64,000 nt of DNA. It comes from Corydoras sp. C115 (taxonomy: Eukaryota; Chordata; Actinopteri; Siluriformes; Callichthyidae). The translations under genes were made by a program, and so were the position numbers. The stretch covers positions 527,001-591,000 of the forward strand of contig JAFMOC010000087.1 of the NCBI GenBank assembly GCA_019802505.1. Reading direction: 5' to 3'. Below the pieces are notes generated by a model. The model was not told the origin of the DNA. It did not search any database and saw nothing but the letters and a program-made list of their open reading frames with translations. This document shows positions 1 through 11,199 of this stretch, in pieces (position 1 is the stretch's first letter; every line of letters begins with the position of its first letter).

Positions 1-60
1 GGACTGAAATGGGAGGAACCCAGAGAACCTAGAGGAAACCCATGTACATGAGAGAAGGAC
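1..60 (-). repeat. SINE-A relic
   Basis: Diverged antisense piece of the SINE-A body (gggaggaacccagagaacc, then gaggaaaccc). A second scrap of the same region lies at about 338-380. Confidence 0.5.
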
Positions 61-433
61 ATTTTGGGGAGTTTCAACATGGACACCCAGTCCAGCAATA
101 AAGCCATCGGGAATTTTCCATCACCTCAGTCGTCCGCAGGGTAATTCCTAATTGCTGGAGGGCCCTAACCAGCAAAAATTACAAGCCAGGGATCGTGGGG
201 TCCCAATTATAAATGTACTCTCCACTTGCCTCTAAGAAGATACTGGGCTGACTTCAAACCTTCATCAAGGACAGGGCATTAATCTATCGTGGTTCATGGA
301 AACATACTAGAAATAGGGGAAACGGACTTTTAAATTTCCATGTTTTGCAGGGACTGTGGGAGGAACGAGAAAGCAGCGAGAACTAGAGGGGGACATATGT
401 GACCCATTCAGAGAAAATCCCATCCCATCCCAT

Positions 434-723
434 CCCATCTGGGCGGAGTTTCCATGTTCTCCCCGTGGCCGTGTGGGTTTCCTCCGGGTTCTCCGGTTTC
501 CTCCCACAGTCCAAAAACACGGATCAATCAATTGAGTTCTCCAAATTGCCCCATATAGAGTGTGTGTGTGAGTGAGTGTGTGTGCGATGGTTGGCGTCCT
601 GTCCTGGGTCTGTCTGCCCATCGCCCGAAACGTTCTCCCCTGGATGGTCATGGGGAACCCCCCCCCCCCCGCGACCCTAATAGAGGATAAAGCAGAAGAT
701 AATGTATGGATGAATGAATGAAT
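434..723 (+). repeat. SINE-A, 5'-truncated
   Basis: The copy begins after the B box, next to a (CATCC)n run, and keeps the body and a (GAAT)n tail. A run of about 12 C lies in the SINE C-tract. It shares diagnostic variants (bridge tgcccatcgcc, tail ataatgtatggatg) with the copies at 735 and 46628. Confidence 0.85.
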
Positions 724-734
724 GTCATTTCGAG

Positions 735-1097
735 GGTGGCACAGTGGCTTAGTGGTTAGCATGTTCTCCTCTCAGCACTAGGGATTCCCGGTTCGAATCC
801 CCATCTGGGTGGAGTTTCCATGTTCTCCCCGTGTCCGTGTGGGTTGCCTCCGGGTTCTCCGGTTTCCTCCCACAGTCCAAAAACATGTCAATTGAGTTCT
901 CCAAATTGCCCCATATAGAGTGTGTCTGTGTGAGTGAGTGTGTGCCCAGCGATAGGTTGGCGCCCTGTCCTGGGTGTGTCTGCCCATCGCCCGAAACGTT
1001 CTCCCCTGGATGGGCATGGGGAACCCCCCCCACGACCCTACTAGAGGATAAAGCGGAAGATAATGTATGGATGAATGAATGAATGAATGAATGAATG
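735..1097 (+). repeat. SINE-A, near full length
   Basis: A box tggcttagtgg, B box ggttcgaatcc, body and tail are all present. It follows the previous copy head to tail through the short linker tcatttcgag. The same linker separates two copies at 46979-46988. Confidence 0.9.
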
Positions 1098-1107
1098 TCA
1101 TTTTGAG

Positions 1108-1362
1108 GGTGGCACAGTGGCTTAGTGGTTAGCATGTTCTCCTCTCAGCACTAGGGATTACCGGTTCGAATCCCCATCTGGGTGGAGTTTCCATGTTCTC
1201 CCCGTGTCCACGTGGGTTTCCTACGGGTTCTCCGGTTTCCTCCCACAGTCCAAAAACATGGATCAAGCCAAATTGTCCCATGTAGAGTGTGTGTGTGAGT
1301 GAGGCATCAACGTTTTAGATTGGCGGTCCTGGGTGAGCCCAAATGAAACGTTCTCCCCCTTT
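1108..1362 (+). repeat. SINE-A, decayed 3' half
   Basis: Third member of a head-to-tail trimer, joined through tcattttgag. Head and body are intact. Beyond the cccatgtagag segment it is degraded and it runs into an AT-rich element. Confidence 0.8.
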
Positions 1363-1374
1363 AATGGTAAATAC

Positions 1375-1612
1375 AAATTTATATATTATATTTATAGTTA
1401 AATATCCTCTATTTGTAGTGATATATTATATATTCATAGTAGTATACTATATTATATTTCACGTTTCACATAGCGATATGTGTATATATATTATATATTT
1501 AAATAACAGGGTAATCAGGGTCTGTGACCCATAATTTCGTTACTATCTCATGTAACAATGTGATATTAATGATAATAAAATTTTCTTGAATCTTTATTTA
1601 AAGCACTTGCTT
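1375..1612 (+). repeat. AT-rich LINE-like 3' end with cttgaatctt tail
   Basis: The AT-rich body ends in aataaaattttcttgaatct. The same order of motifs (ttatagtta, ttcatag, atttcac, atctcatgta, ttcttgaatct) recurs at 18394-19085, so this is a dispersed element. The (TTGAATC)n tail is typical of non-LTR retrotransposon ends, but no coding part is present. Confidence 0.55.
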
Positions 1613-1948
1613 CTTGCCTTTCCCTGGTGCGTATTACCACAATCCAGCTCGCCTCTAAATCTCCGACCAGTCCCAATCCTAAATTCCCTTTAGCCTCCAT
1701 GCTTTTGCATAAGTCTCTGTGCTTTTGTTGAAGCCTGCTAGCTCTTACTCTAACCCACTATCTTTTTCCTCTTGTCCACTGAGCCTTGAGCCTTGTGCTT
1801 CTTGGTTCTTTCACTACCAGCCTATAATTTCTGTGCTACTCTCCCTATCCATCGTTGGGTTTATTACTACTGCATTAATCTCCTGTGTGCGTCTGTCCTT
1901 TTCAGAGAACCTTCTATGTATTCTGATTTCATTCTCTTTTAGGTTTAT

Positions 1949-2299
1949 TCATTCATTCATTCATTCATTCATTATCTCCTGCTTTATCCTCTATCAGGGT
2001 CGCAGTGAGGAGCAAATATGCCCATCCAGGGAGAACGTTAATGGAAGGGGCGCTGGGCAGACACACCCAGGACAGGGCGCCAATCCATCGCTGGGCACAC
2101 ACTTCACCAGACACACTCTATATGGGGCAATTTGGAGAACTCGTTGGCTTGATCCATGTTTTTGTGACTGTGGGAGGAAACCGGAGAACCCGGAGGAAAA
2201 CGCGGGAGAAGGAGAACGAGAAACTCCCCCTTGAGGGAGAACCGGGAATTCCTAGTGCTGAGAGGCGAACGTGCTAACCACTAAGCCACCGTGCAGCCC
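1949..2299 (-). repeat. SINE-A with 11-bp TSD
   Basis: Full-length antisense copy. The direct repeat tttaggtttat lies at 1938-1948 and 2300-2310. Confidence 0.92.
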
Positions 2300-2482
2300 T
2301 TTAGGTTTATTATAAACCTTTAATATAAATTTCAGTGTTGCATTTCATACTGGGTTTGTTTTTTCCCCGTCATTATGTTTCTGTTGTCCTTAAACAGCAG
2401 AATAGCTCCCCTTTGTTACACATAATTAGTATAAAATATCATTTTCTTTGTAATTTAACATTTAATTAATGCTGATGAAATA

Positions 2483-2745
2483 GGGCGGCACATGGCTTAG
2501 TGGTCAGCATGTTCCAGGGTTGAATCCCGATCTGGGTGGAGTTGCTATGTTCTCCTTGTGTCCACATGGGTTTTCTCCTGGTCCTCCCACAGGCCGAAAA
2601 ACATATATTCAAGGTGAATTGGCATATCTAAATTGCCCCTTTATAGTGTATATAGTGTGTGCCCAGTGAGGGATTGCTGCCCTGTCCTGGGTGTATCTTC
2701 TCAGCACCTTAAACATTCTCCCCTGGATGGACATGGGGAACCCAT
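2483..2745 (+). repeat. SINE-A, diverged
   Basis: Sense copy with a deletion between the A and B boxes (gcatgttccagggttgaatcc). It abuts an antisense copy tail to tail at about 2746. Confidence 0.8.
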
Positions 2746-2994
2746 CCATCCATTATCTTCATGGGGGGTTCTCCATGCCCATCCAGAACATTTTGGGCGC
2801 TGGGCAGATACACCCAGGACAGGACGCCAATCTATCTTTGGGCACACACTCACTCACACAGACGCACTCTATATGGGGCAATTTGAATTCAGTTGAGCTT
2901 GATCCATGTTTTTGGACTGTGGGAGGAAACCAGAGAACCTGGAGGAAACCCACTTGGACATGGGGAGAACATGGAAATTCCACCCAGATTGGGA
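2746..2994 (-). repeat. SINE-A, tRNA head missing
   Basis: The antisense copy runs from the (GGAT)n tail to the body and stops before the B box. With the preceding copy it makes a tail-to-tail inverted pair. Confidence 0.8.
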
Positions 2995-3073
2995 TGTTTG
3001 AGATGTTGAGATGTTTAAAAAAATGCTGATATTAAGTTTGGTGTTATTATTATAAAGATAAATGCATTGTGAG

Positions 3074-3395
3074 GGCGGCACGCTGGCTTAGTGGTTAGCA
3101 TGTTCTCCTCTCAGCACTAGGGATTACCAGTTCGAATCCCCATCTGGGTGGAGTTTCCATGTTCTCCCCGTGTCTGTGTGGGTTTCCTCCGGATTCTCCG
3201 GTTTCTTCCCACAGTCCAAAAACATGGATCAAGTCCATTGAATTCTCCAAATTGCCCCATATAGTGCGTGTCTGTGTGAGTGAGTGTGTGCCCAGTGATA
3301 GATTGGCGCCCTGTCCTGGGTGTATCTGCCCAGCGCCCGAAACGTTCTCCCCTGGATGGGCATGGGGAACCCCCACGACCCTAATAGAGGATAAT
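3074..3395 (+). repeat. SINE-A, tail lost
   Basis: Head and body are present (A box has one change upstream, cgctggcttagtgg). The copy ends at tagaggataatg without the GAAT tail. Confidence 0.85.
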
Positions 3396-3998
3396 GTTTG
3401 ATTTTGATGCATCACAACTTTAAACTTGAAACAACTGTTGCTGTAGTAAAGCACAGCCTTAACAATAAACATTTTTTTTCTCAGAAAAGAAATATCTGAA
3501 ATAATCTCTCCCACAGTCGCTACTAATCCCCAAATTCATATTATATCAGGCATTTATGCTGCGGAGTCATGAGTCATTTTCCTGTGAAAAGGTATTTTTA
3601 ATCGTAAAAGCTATTACCATGAAACTCCTACACAAATCATGACGCCACTTACTTGAAAAAGAAATAACTGCATAGAATTATAATGGACAGAATGACGGTG
3701 AAACATGGACAGGGAATTGTAATCTTTTTTTTCCCGCTTTCTTTAGAAAAGTGGGTTGTGTGGTTCCATTATAAGTTTTTTTGTTAAAAATTAATAAAAA
3801 CTGATGATTCAGACAACATATTCTTAATGTCTTTGAATATGTCATGGAATATAATTTAGGGTTCATTTGGAAAAACAGTGTGCAGAATCATTATTCTGCT
3901 GAATTATTACAGTTCGTACCTTGAGGCATAATAATTGCACTTTTTTTTTCCCCTCCAAAGAACATATTTGTCATATATAAGACTTTATCATATAAAAA

Positions 3999-4078
3999 CA
4001 GCACAGTGGCTTAATGGTTAGCACTTGCACCTCTCAGAACTTGGGATCCAGGTTTAATTCCCAATCTAGGTGGTGTTT
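3999..4078 (+). repeat. SINE-A head relic
   Basis: Diverged tRNA-like head only: gcacagtggcttaatggtta, then ccaggtttaattccc. It ends in a T run. Confidence 0.65.
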
Positions 4079-5001
4079 TTTTTTTACAGCATGTTAATAC
4101 AGCGACAGTGTTTAATAATGTCCTGCCATCATCTCATTTTAATCAGAAGACCAGGTCCAACAGGTCGGCAGTCTAGTTTGTATCTGATAAGCATGTCTAA
4201 TAATTTAGATATAGATATGTCCCTTTTATTACTGGTAATTGCATAAAATATAATTTCCTTAATAATCTAACAGAAGGATGTGTTAAAGCAACGCAATGTG
4301 GTAATAAATTCTGTGTCATTATTTAAAAAAAGTGCACTGTGTAAAATGTTACAGTGTATATAATTAACATCATTATCCTGTTTAACAACTTTACAATGAC
4401 ATACTGATGAACACACAGACACAATTGCACCTAGGGGCAAATTATTTTTTAGGTTCACCCTATGTCTTTTTGGACTTTTTGGGGGAAAACTGGACCTTCC
4501 CAAGAAATTAATTCCCAATTAAAGATATGGGGAGAACATGCCAACTCCAGAAAATAAACCCAGGATCATTTTGCTATAAGGCAGAAGTACTAGCCACAGC
4601 TCTGCAATACTACCTACCAAAGACTAGTATCATATCAGTCCCCCTTGCATTCTCAAACTATGTGTAGGTGAAACAGGTGGAACACGAACACAGCGAAAGT
4701 GAAATTTAAAAATCTTAAGAAACATGAGACCTGATTTACAGATGCACAATCAAACAATTACGAGCAGAAGAACAAAGGCAGGACATGAAACAGAATTGTA
4801 TAATAACAAAAACAAAAGCAAAAGTCCAAACCAGTGGCGCTAGTGGTCATGTCTCAGAGGCATGTGTATGTTTAAGTTAAGTTTAAGTACTAATTAAAGT
4901 TAATAAAGTCCTAAAAAAGCACTATGGCATAATTAAAACATGATCAAACAAACCAGCTGGAATATATGTTTGTATCAGCTCTGTAGATTTTCAGTATTGT
5001 A

Positions 5002-5349
5002 CTCATTCATTCATTATCTCCTGCTTTATCCTCTATTAGGGTCGCGGTGGGGTTCCCCATGCCCATCCAGGGGAGAACGTCTCGGGCGCTGGGCAGACAG
5101 ACCCAGGACAGGGCGCCAATCCATCGCTGGGCACACACTCACTCACACAGACACACACTATATGGGGCAATTTTGAGAATTCAATTGACTTGATCCATGT
5201 TTTTGGACTGTGGGAGGAAACCGGAGAACCCGGAGGAAACCCACGCAGACACGGGGAGAACATGGAAACTCCACCCAGATGGGGATTCGAACCGGGAATC
5301 CCTAGCGCTGAGAGGCGAACGTACTAACCACTAAGCCACCGTGCCGCCC
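5002..5349 (-). repeat. SINE-A with 10-bp TSD
   Basis: Full-length antisense copy. The direct repeat cagtattgta lies at 4992-5001 and 5350-5359. Confidence 0.93.
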
Positions 5350-5363
5350 CAGTATTGTATTGT

Positions 5364-5893
5364 TTTACATTTACATTTGGTCATTTAGCGGACACTCCAA
5401 ACCAAACTAAAAATAACTGTGAAATAAATGTATCATTGATGGTGCAATACATTTCAAGCATCTGTATGTAATAACTGTCTGCTGCTTAATCAGACATGTG
5501 CAATATTTGATTCCTTTCATTCCTGTAGGACTGTAAATAACAAAAATTTGAAAATTAGATTTATATTTTGTATATATAGATTTCTAACTCTATTTAAAAA
5601 TGTTCCTAGTTTAAATCTCTTTAATGACTGGATACCTTTTCACCCACCTCTGTATCTGCTGCTGAGAAATGTGAATTTCCCCATTGTGGGACAAATAAAG
5701 GTTTATCGTATCTTATCTTATCTTATCTAAAGCGACTTACAAGGTGAGCACAGGGTTCATCACAACATCCCTGGAGCAATGAGGGTTAAGGGTCTTGCTC
5801 AAAGACCCACATTGGTAACTTTAGTGGACCTGGGATTTGAACCCCCAACCTTCAGATTGATAGCCAATGCCCTAAACACTGACCTAGAGCACC
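5364..5893 (-). repeat. SINE-B split by a LINE insertion
   Basis: The 3' tail (5364-5396, complement of aatgaccaaatgtaaatg) and the remainder (5729-5893) belong to one antisense SINE-B. Its tRNA-like part is decayed at the far end. A LINE 3' fragment sits between them. Confidence 0.75.
5397..5728 (+). repeat. LINE 3' end with (TTATC)n tail
   Basis: The segment ends in gaatttccccattgtggga, then caaataaagg and repeated TTATC. This 3' end is common on 5'-truncated teleost non-LTR elements. It interrupts SINE-B, so it is the younger insertion. Confidence 0.65.
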
Positions 5894-6460
5894 CTAACTA
5901 CAAAACAAAGTAACAAAGGGTTTGGTTAAAAGTGTGAGTGTTCGATTTTGTAGAACATCTAAAATCTCAGAAAGTCTTTAAATTGTTTAAAGTGGCCAAG
6001 CAGAGAAGTTCTGTAAAAGATATTGTGATGTTCACAGGATTATTGTGATAGAAAATAGAAAGCGGTACGTGTGCCGAGAATAAGTACTTTCTATTAGTGA
6101 CGCAAGTGTGCTAAATTACACTGAAGGAGAGATTTATTCCCAAGGCTGGTTTTAAATCTGCCATCAGTGTGAAGGACAGAGACAGTGCACACACACACCC
6201 TGCTCCTGCCAACTTATCCAAATATTCTTGACTGCTTTCATCTTCACCTTTCCTAGCTCCTGCCTTTCTGCTACTGCCCTCCATTCTTTCGGTTTAATCC
6301 CAAGAAATTCTGCTTAGCAGAGGGATCAGAGGTACGTTGGCATTTCTGAAATGTCTCTTATTTTTTACACAAGCATATCTCTTTTCACACAGACACCAAC
6401 ACACAGATTTCTGACTAACTGCATAAATAAGTTGAATTAAAGTAGAGTAAATGATATCCA

Positions 6461-6796
6461 GCGGCACGGTGGCTTAGTGGTTTGCATGTTCTCCTCTCAG
6501 CTCTAGGGATTCCCGGTTCGAATCCCCATCTGGATGGAGTTTCCATGTTCTCCCCGTGTCTGCGTGAGTTCCCTCCGGGTTCTCCGGTTTCCTCCCACAG
6601 TCCAAAAACATGGATCAAGTCAATTGAATTCTCCAAATTGCCCCATATAAAGTGTGTCTGTGTGAGTGAGTGTGTGCCCAGCGATAAATAGGCGTCCTGT
6701 CCTGGGTGTATCTGCCCAGCGCCCAAGACGTTCTCCCCTGGATGGGACCACACACCCCCCCCGCGACCCCAATAGAGGATAAAGCGGCAGATGGAT
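6461..6796 (+). repeat. SINE-A
   Basis: Head gcggcacggtggcttagtgg, B box and body are present. The tail is reduced to gatggatg. No clear TSD. Confidence 0.88.
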
Positions 6797-6987
6797 GTCT
6801 CTCTGCTCCTCTCTCTATTGCTCTCTACCCCCCCCCCTTCTCACTATCCATCCAGTATCTTGTCCTTAATTCTTTTACCCCATGCCCATCCAGGGGAGAA
6901 ACTTTCAATGCTTGAATATTTGTTTAGCCTCTTATTCCCACTGCTTGTCAAGACAGAACATCAATGACTCAAACTCAGACCAAACCG

Positions 6988-7126
6988 TGTGAGTGAGTGA
7001 GTGTGTGCCCAGCGACCTGGCGTCCTGTCCTGGGTGTATCTGCCCAGCGCACGAAATGTTCTCCCCTGGATGGGCGTGGGGAACCCCCCTCCCCCCGCGA
7101 CCCTGATATAGGATGAAGCGGAAGAT
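6988..7126 (+). repeat. SINE-A 3' fragment
   Basis: Only the 3' third (gtgagtgagtgtgtgcccag to ggaagatgg). It fuses directly into the head of the next copy, so one tggc serves both. Confidence 0.8.
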
Positions 7127-7466
7127 GGCTTAGTGGTTAGCACGTTCGCCTCTCATCACTAGGGATTCCAGGTTCGAATCCCCATCTGGGTGGAGTTTCC
7201 ATGTTCTCTCCGTGTCTGCGTGGGTTTCCTCCGGGTTCTCTGGTTTCCTCCCACAGTCCAAAAACATGGATCAAGTCAATTGAATTCTCAAAATTGCCCC
7301 ATATAGAGTGTGTCTGTGTGAGTGAGTGTGTGCCCAGTGATGGATTGGCGCCCTGTTCTGGGTGTATCTGCCCAGCGCCCGAAACGTTCTCCCCTGGATG
7401 GGCATCGGGAACCCCACCGCCACCCTAATAGAGGATAAAGCGGGAGATAATGAATGAATGAATGAA

Positions 7467-7470
<4 letters not shown>
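7127..7470 (+). repeat. SINE-A
   Basis: Starts within the A box (tggcttagtgg), with complete body and (GAAT)n tail. It is followed at once by a (TA)n tract at 7471-7503. Confidence 0.88.
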
Positions 7471-7510
<40 letters not shown>

Positions 7511-8159
7511 TACATACTCCCTCCAAACACAGATTTAAATCTGCAAATCTGCATTTCAAACTGCATACAACAACTGTTCATCTAAAAGCCTAGAAAGTGG
7601 GAGAAGGCTTAAAGGCGAAGTCTGTGCTAATTGTGCCACAGCCAATAATAATGAAGGGGAGAAAGAATGGAAATTGGGTACAGACAGGGATAAATGGAAA
7701 GACGAGGCTTACTGTATGCCATATAACCTAATTTGTTTGCACAGGCAGCAGGATCATATGAGTGAGATGAAATAAAACTCAGTGAACAAGAGACAGAGAA
7801 AGAAGACTTTGCAAAAAGTCAATGATCATAAACACTCTTATCCACCTAACTGCAAAGTAAAGAAAAAGTAAAGCTCTAACTGGAAAGTGAGAGGAAAAAA
7901 AAACAATTGTTTAAAGAAAGCCTGAGAAAGCTGGAGCAGAAGGTCTGAAAATAGAAAGACATCAACAATGACAGCTGAAAATACAGAGTAATGCCTGTAA
8001 TCATTGTATCCATCTGCTTGTAAAGCGTTGTGCTGGATATATGTATGTATATTACTAACCGACGTTGCCAATAAACAGGTGCACTGCATTATACTTTCTG
8101 TTTAATGCTGTTGGGTTTATTGGCTCACTGTTTTACCAAAGATATTTCGACATTTTACT

Positions 8160-8206
8160 GCCTGAGAGGAGAACATGCTAACCACTAAGCCACCGTGCCA
8201 CCTAAA
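8160..8206 (-). repeat. SINE-A head fragment
   Basis: Complement of the tRNA head only. It belongs to a block repeated in inverted orientation at about 35110-35290. Confidence 0.75.
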
Positions 8207-8249
8207 TATAGTTGTGCTGTTTATATTTTTATGTATATATCTGTGTTTC

Positions 8250-8822
8250 TGGGCGGCACGGTGGCTTAGTGGTTAGCATGTTCTCCTCTCAGCACTAGGG
8301 ATTCCCGGTTCGAATCCCAATCTGGGTGGAGTTTCCATGTTCTCCCCATGTCCGCGTGGGTTTCCTCCGGGTTCTCCGGTTTCCTCCCACGGTCTAAAAA
8401 CATGGATCAATGTCAAGTGAATGCTCTAAATTACCCCATATAGAGTGTGTTTGTGTGTGTGTGTCCAGCGATAGATTGGCGCCCTGTCCTGGGTGTATCT
8501 GTATCTGCATTCCCAGTTCGAATCCCCATCTGGGTGGAGTTTCCATGTTCTCCCCATGTCCACATGGGTTTCCTCCGGGTTCTCCGGTTTCCTCCCACAG
8601 TCCAAAAACATGGATCAAGTCAATTGAATTCTCCAAATTGCCCCATATAGAGTGTGTCTGTGTGAGTGAGTGTGTGCCCAGCGATAGATTGGCACCCTGT
8701 CCTGGGTGTAACTGCCCAGCGCCTGAAACGTTCTCCCCTGGATGGGCATGGGGAACCCCCCCTCCCCCCCCCCGCGACCCTAATAGAGGATAAAGCGGGA
8801 GATAATGAATGAATGAATGAAT
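8250..8822 (+). repeat. SINE-A with partial second unit
   Basis: A copy from 8250 breaks off at about 8505 (ctgggtgtatctgtatctgc). It continues into a second unit that starts just before the B box and runs to a full tail. The second unit therefore lacks an A box. Confidence 0.85.
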
Positions 8823-8837
8823 TTAATTATATGTATA

Positions 8838-9172
8838 TCGGCAAGGTGGCTTAGTGGTTAGCACGTTCTCCTCACAGCCCTAAGGATTCCCGGTTCGAAT
8901 CCCCATCTGGGTGGAGTTTCCATGTTCTCCCCATGTCGGCGTGGGTTTCCTCCGGGTTCTCCGGTTTCCTCCCACAGTCCAAAACCATGGATCAAGTAAA
9001 TTGAGTTCTCCAAATTGCCCCAAATAGAGTGAGTATGTGCCCAGCGATAGATTGGTGTCCTGTCCTGGGTGTAACTGCCCAGCGCCCGAAACGTTCTCCC
9101 CTGGATGGGCATGGGGAACCCCCCCCTGCCTCCCCAATAGAGGATAAAGCGGAAGATAATGGATGGATGGAT
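8838..9172 (+). repeat. SINE-A
   Basis: Head cggcaaggtggcttagtgg, with body and (GGAT)n tail. It lies 42 bp from the donor of the NCX exon at 9214. Confidence 0.88.
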
Positions 9173-9213
9173 GTAAATCCTTCCTACAAATGGCTCAGCG
9201 ATTGTTTACTTAC

Positions 9214-9692
9214 ATTGTCTCATCATTTTGGAACTCCAGCTTTCCTGAAATCTCTTCGTAATCGTCCCCACCACGGGCTGTACCGTCTACAGTGCGATAG
9301 GGAACGGCGACTAGACCGCGGGCTCCGGATGTCCTCTGGACCTTCACTTGCATGATGCCCACACTCTCACTCACTCGTGCGGACTCGTTTTCAAAAGTAA
9401 AGATGCCTGCGTGGTCATCGTCGTAGATGGTGACAGTAGCTGTATGAGCCTCTCCCAGAGCTGCTTTGAGATTCGGGGTGGCACCATCCACAGAGTGTCC
9501 GTCAGCACCGTTCACGATCCGAGGATTGCTCAGATTAACATAGAAGTATTCATCCTCCTCAAAGATGTCATCATCTATTATCCCCACAGTCAGCTCTTTT
9601 AGGTTCTCGCCAGGCTTGAAGATGAGTGTGCCTTCAGCAAATTCGTAATCTGACCCGGCGTTGGCAGTGCCGTCTTCTGTACGATAATCGAC
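9214..9692 (-). CDS. slc8a: Na+/Ca2+ exchanger (SLC8A/NCX) exon: CBD1 and start of CBD2
   Basis: This exon encodes most of the first cytosolic Ca2+-binding domain (CBD1) and the start of CBD2 in the large regulatory loop of a plasma-membrane Na+/Ca2+ exchanger. Ca2+ binding there activates transport. The translation opens VDYRTEDGTANAGSDYEF. It carries the acidic Ca2+-site segment DDDIFEEDE (about residues 471-479), then TVTIYDDDHAGIFTFE at the CBD1/CBD2 junction, and ends GKLEFQNDET. The acceptor reads gacccctcag before GTCGAT. The donor is AT/gtaagt, so the exon is 479 nt (159 codons plus 2 nt) and leaves a split codon, as expected where mammalian exon 2 meets the alternative A/B exons. Similarity is highest to NCX1-type sequences. 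I cannot decide between slc8a1 and the fish-specific slc8a4 from this part. Confidence 0.95.
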
Positions 9693-10525
9693 CTGAGGGG
9701 TCACATGGATCAGTGGTAAACGGAATAAAATGTTGACTCTTTAATTTTTAAGCATTTAGTGAAGTAATCATAAGAACCTTGAGTAATACACAAATATCAT
9801 GGCATAGAACTCAAAACTGTTTTATTTACTTTCTAATTATAAATGCAAAAAAATGAACAGCTTCCACCCCTTTGCAGTATAGGTGTGATTTCATATGGGA
9901 TTGCATTCTACATGTTAATGATTGCACCATGCTGCATATTTCCAGAGCTGTTTATTTGGGCTATGATTATTCCAGTCTATCACATCCCCAAGGCCCTGTG
10001 GTCCATTCAGATCTGGTGACTTTAAAAACTACTTCTGTATACTAAAGGCATTGTAAAGCCCAGGGAACCAATTTCAGAGGATTTGTGCTTTGTAAGAAGG
10101 CCATATTATCTTGTTGGAAACAGGACTTAGAAGATGGTCAATTTTGGTTATAAATAGACATATATACTCAGCTTTAATATTTAAGTAGATCTTTGCATGA
10201 TTTGTTGATAGGGGACCCAAATATGAGGCAAAAAATAAATTCCTCACTCCAGAACCCTGATGCCACTGGCTTTCTATATACACAAGACAGGTTGACTCCT
10301 GGGATTCATATTCTTTTTTGACTCAATAAGATTTGGTCATTGTCCTATGACCTCTCTCATCAATAAAACATTGCTTCAGGCAGCACTGTAGCTTGTGTGT
10401 GTGCACTGTGGGGACTGGAAATTCACTAAAAGCATAACAGTCAGATTTTTATCAACCTCCAATTAATTATTACTAACAGCAAGGTAATGTTTTGTTAGAT
10501 TTTTAATTGATCTGATTTAGGCATG

Positions 10526-11199
10526 CCGGCACGGTGGCTTAGTGGTTAGCACGTTCTCCTCTCAGCACTAGGGATTCCCGTTTTGAATCCCCTTCTGGGT
10601 GGAGTTTCCATGTTCTCCCCGTGTCTGCGTGGGTTTCCTCCGGGTTCTCCGGTTTCCTCCCACAGTCCAAAAACATGGATCAAGTCATTTGAGTTCACCA
10701 AATTGCCCCATATAGAGTGTGTCTGTGTGAGTGAGTGTGTGCCCAGCGATGGATTGGCACCCTGTCCTGGGTCTGTCTGCCCAGCGCCTGAAACGTTCTC
10801 CCCTTTTATGGGCATGGGGAACCCTAATAGAGGATAAAGCGGGATAATGCCGGCACGGTGGTTTAGTGGTTAGCACGTTCGCCTCTCAGCGCTAGGGATT
10901 CCCGAATCCCCATCTGGGTGGTTCGAATCTGCATCTGGGTGGAGTTTCCATGTTCTCCCCGTGTCTGCGTGGGTTTCCTCCGGGTTCTCCGGTTTCCTCC
11001 AAAATCATGGATCAAGTCATTTGAGTTCTCCAAATTGCCCCATATGGTGTGTATTTGTGCCTGAGTGTGTGTCCAGTGATAGATTGGCATCTTGTCCTGG
11101 GTGTATCTGCCCAGCACCCAAAATGTTCTCCCCTAGATGGGCATGGGGAACCCCCCCCCCCGACCCTAATATAGGATAAAGCGGGAGATAATGAATGAA
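10526..11199 (+). repeat. SINE-A head-to-tail dimer inside one TSD
   Basis: Unit 1 (10526-10848) and unit 2 (10849-11199) both start ccggcacggtgg and join at gataatg with no linker. The only target duplication is outside the pair: tgatttaggcatg at 10513-10525 and 11200-11212 (13 bp, perfect). Unit 2 has a small duplication around its B box. Confidence 0.93.

Larger units (their letters stand above)
1..9213 (-). other. Intron of the SLC8A gene downstream of exon 9214-9692
   Basis: This is the 5' part of the intron after the CBD1/CBD2 exon, in gene orientation. I looked on the minus strand for the next NCX exon, the mutually exclusive A/B exons encoding the rest of CBD2, and did not see one. 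Repeats are listed separately. Stretches without a recognised element are 2995-3073, about 3396-4990 (AT-rich, with SINE-A scraps near 4000-4080 and 4525-4610), 5894-6460 and 7504-8159. Confidence 0.75.

Noticed and set aside
736..1097. tRNA gene, because A and B boxes are near perfect
   Set aside because: There is no cloverleaf: the acceptor and anticodon stems do not pair and the sequence continues into the SINE body. The same holds for all SINE-A and SINE-B heads.
434..1097. CRISPR-like regular repeats
   Set aside because: The repeats are about 340-bp SINEs with no regular short spacers, in a vertebrate genome.
2468..3030. TSD aatgctgat around the tail-to-tail SINE pair
   Set aside because: The two copies are not adjacent to the element ends (gaps of several and about 27 bp), so chance similarity is as likely.
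9348..9602. Plus-strand open frame across the CBD exon
   Set aside because: Antisense shadow of the NCX exon, which has clear homology and splice sites on the minus strand.
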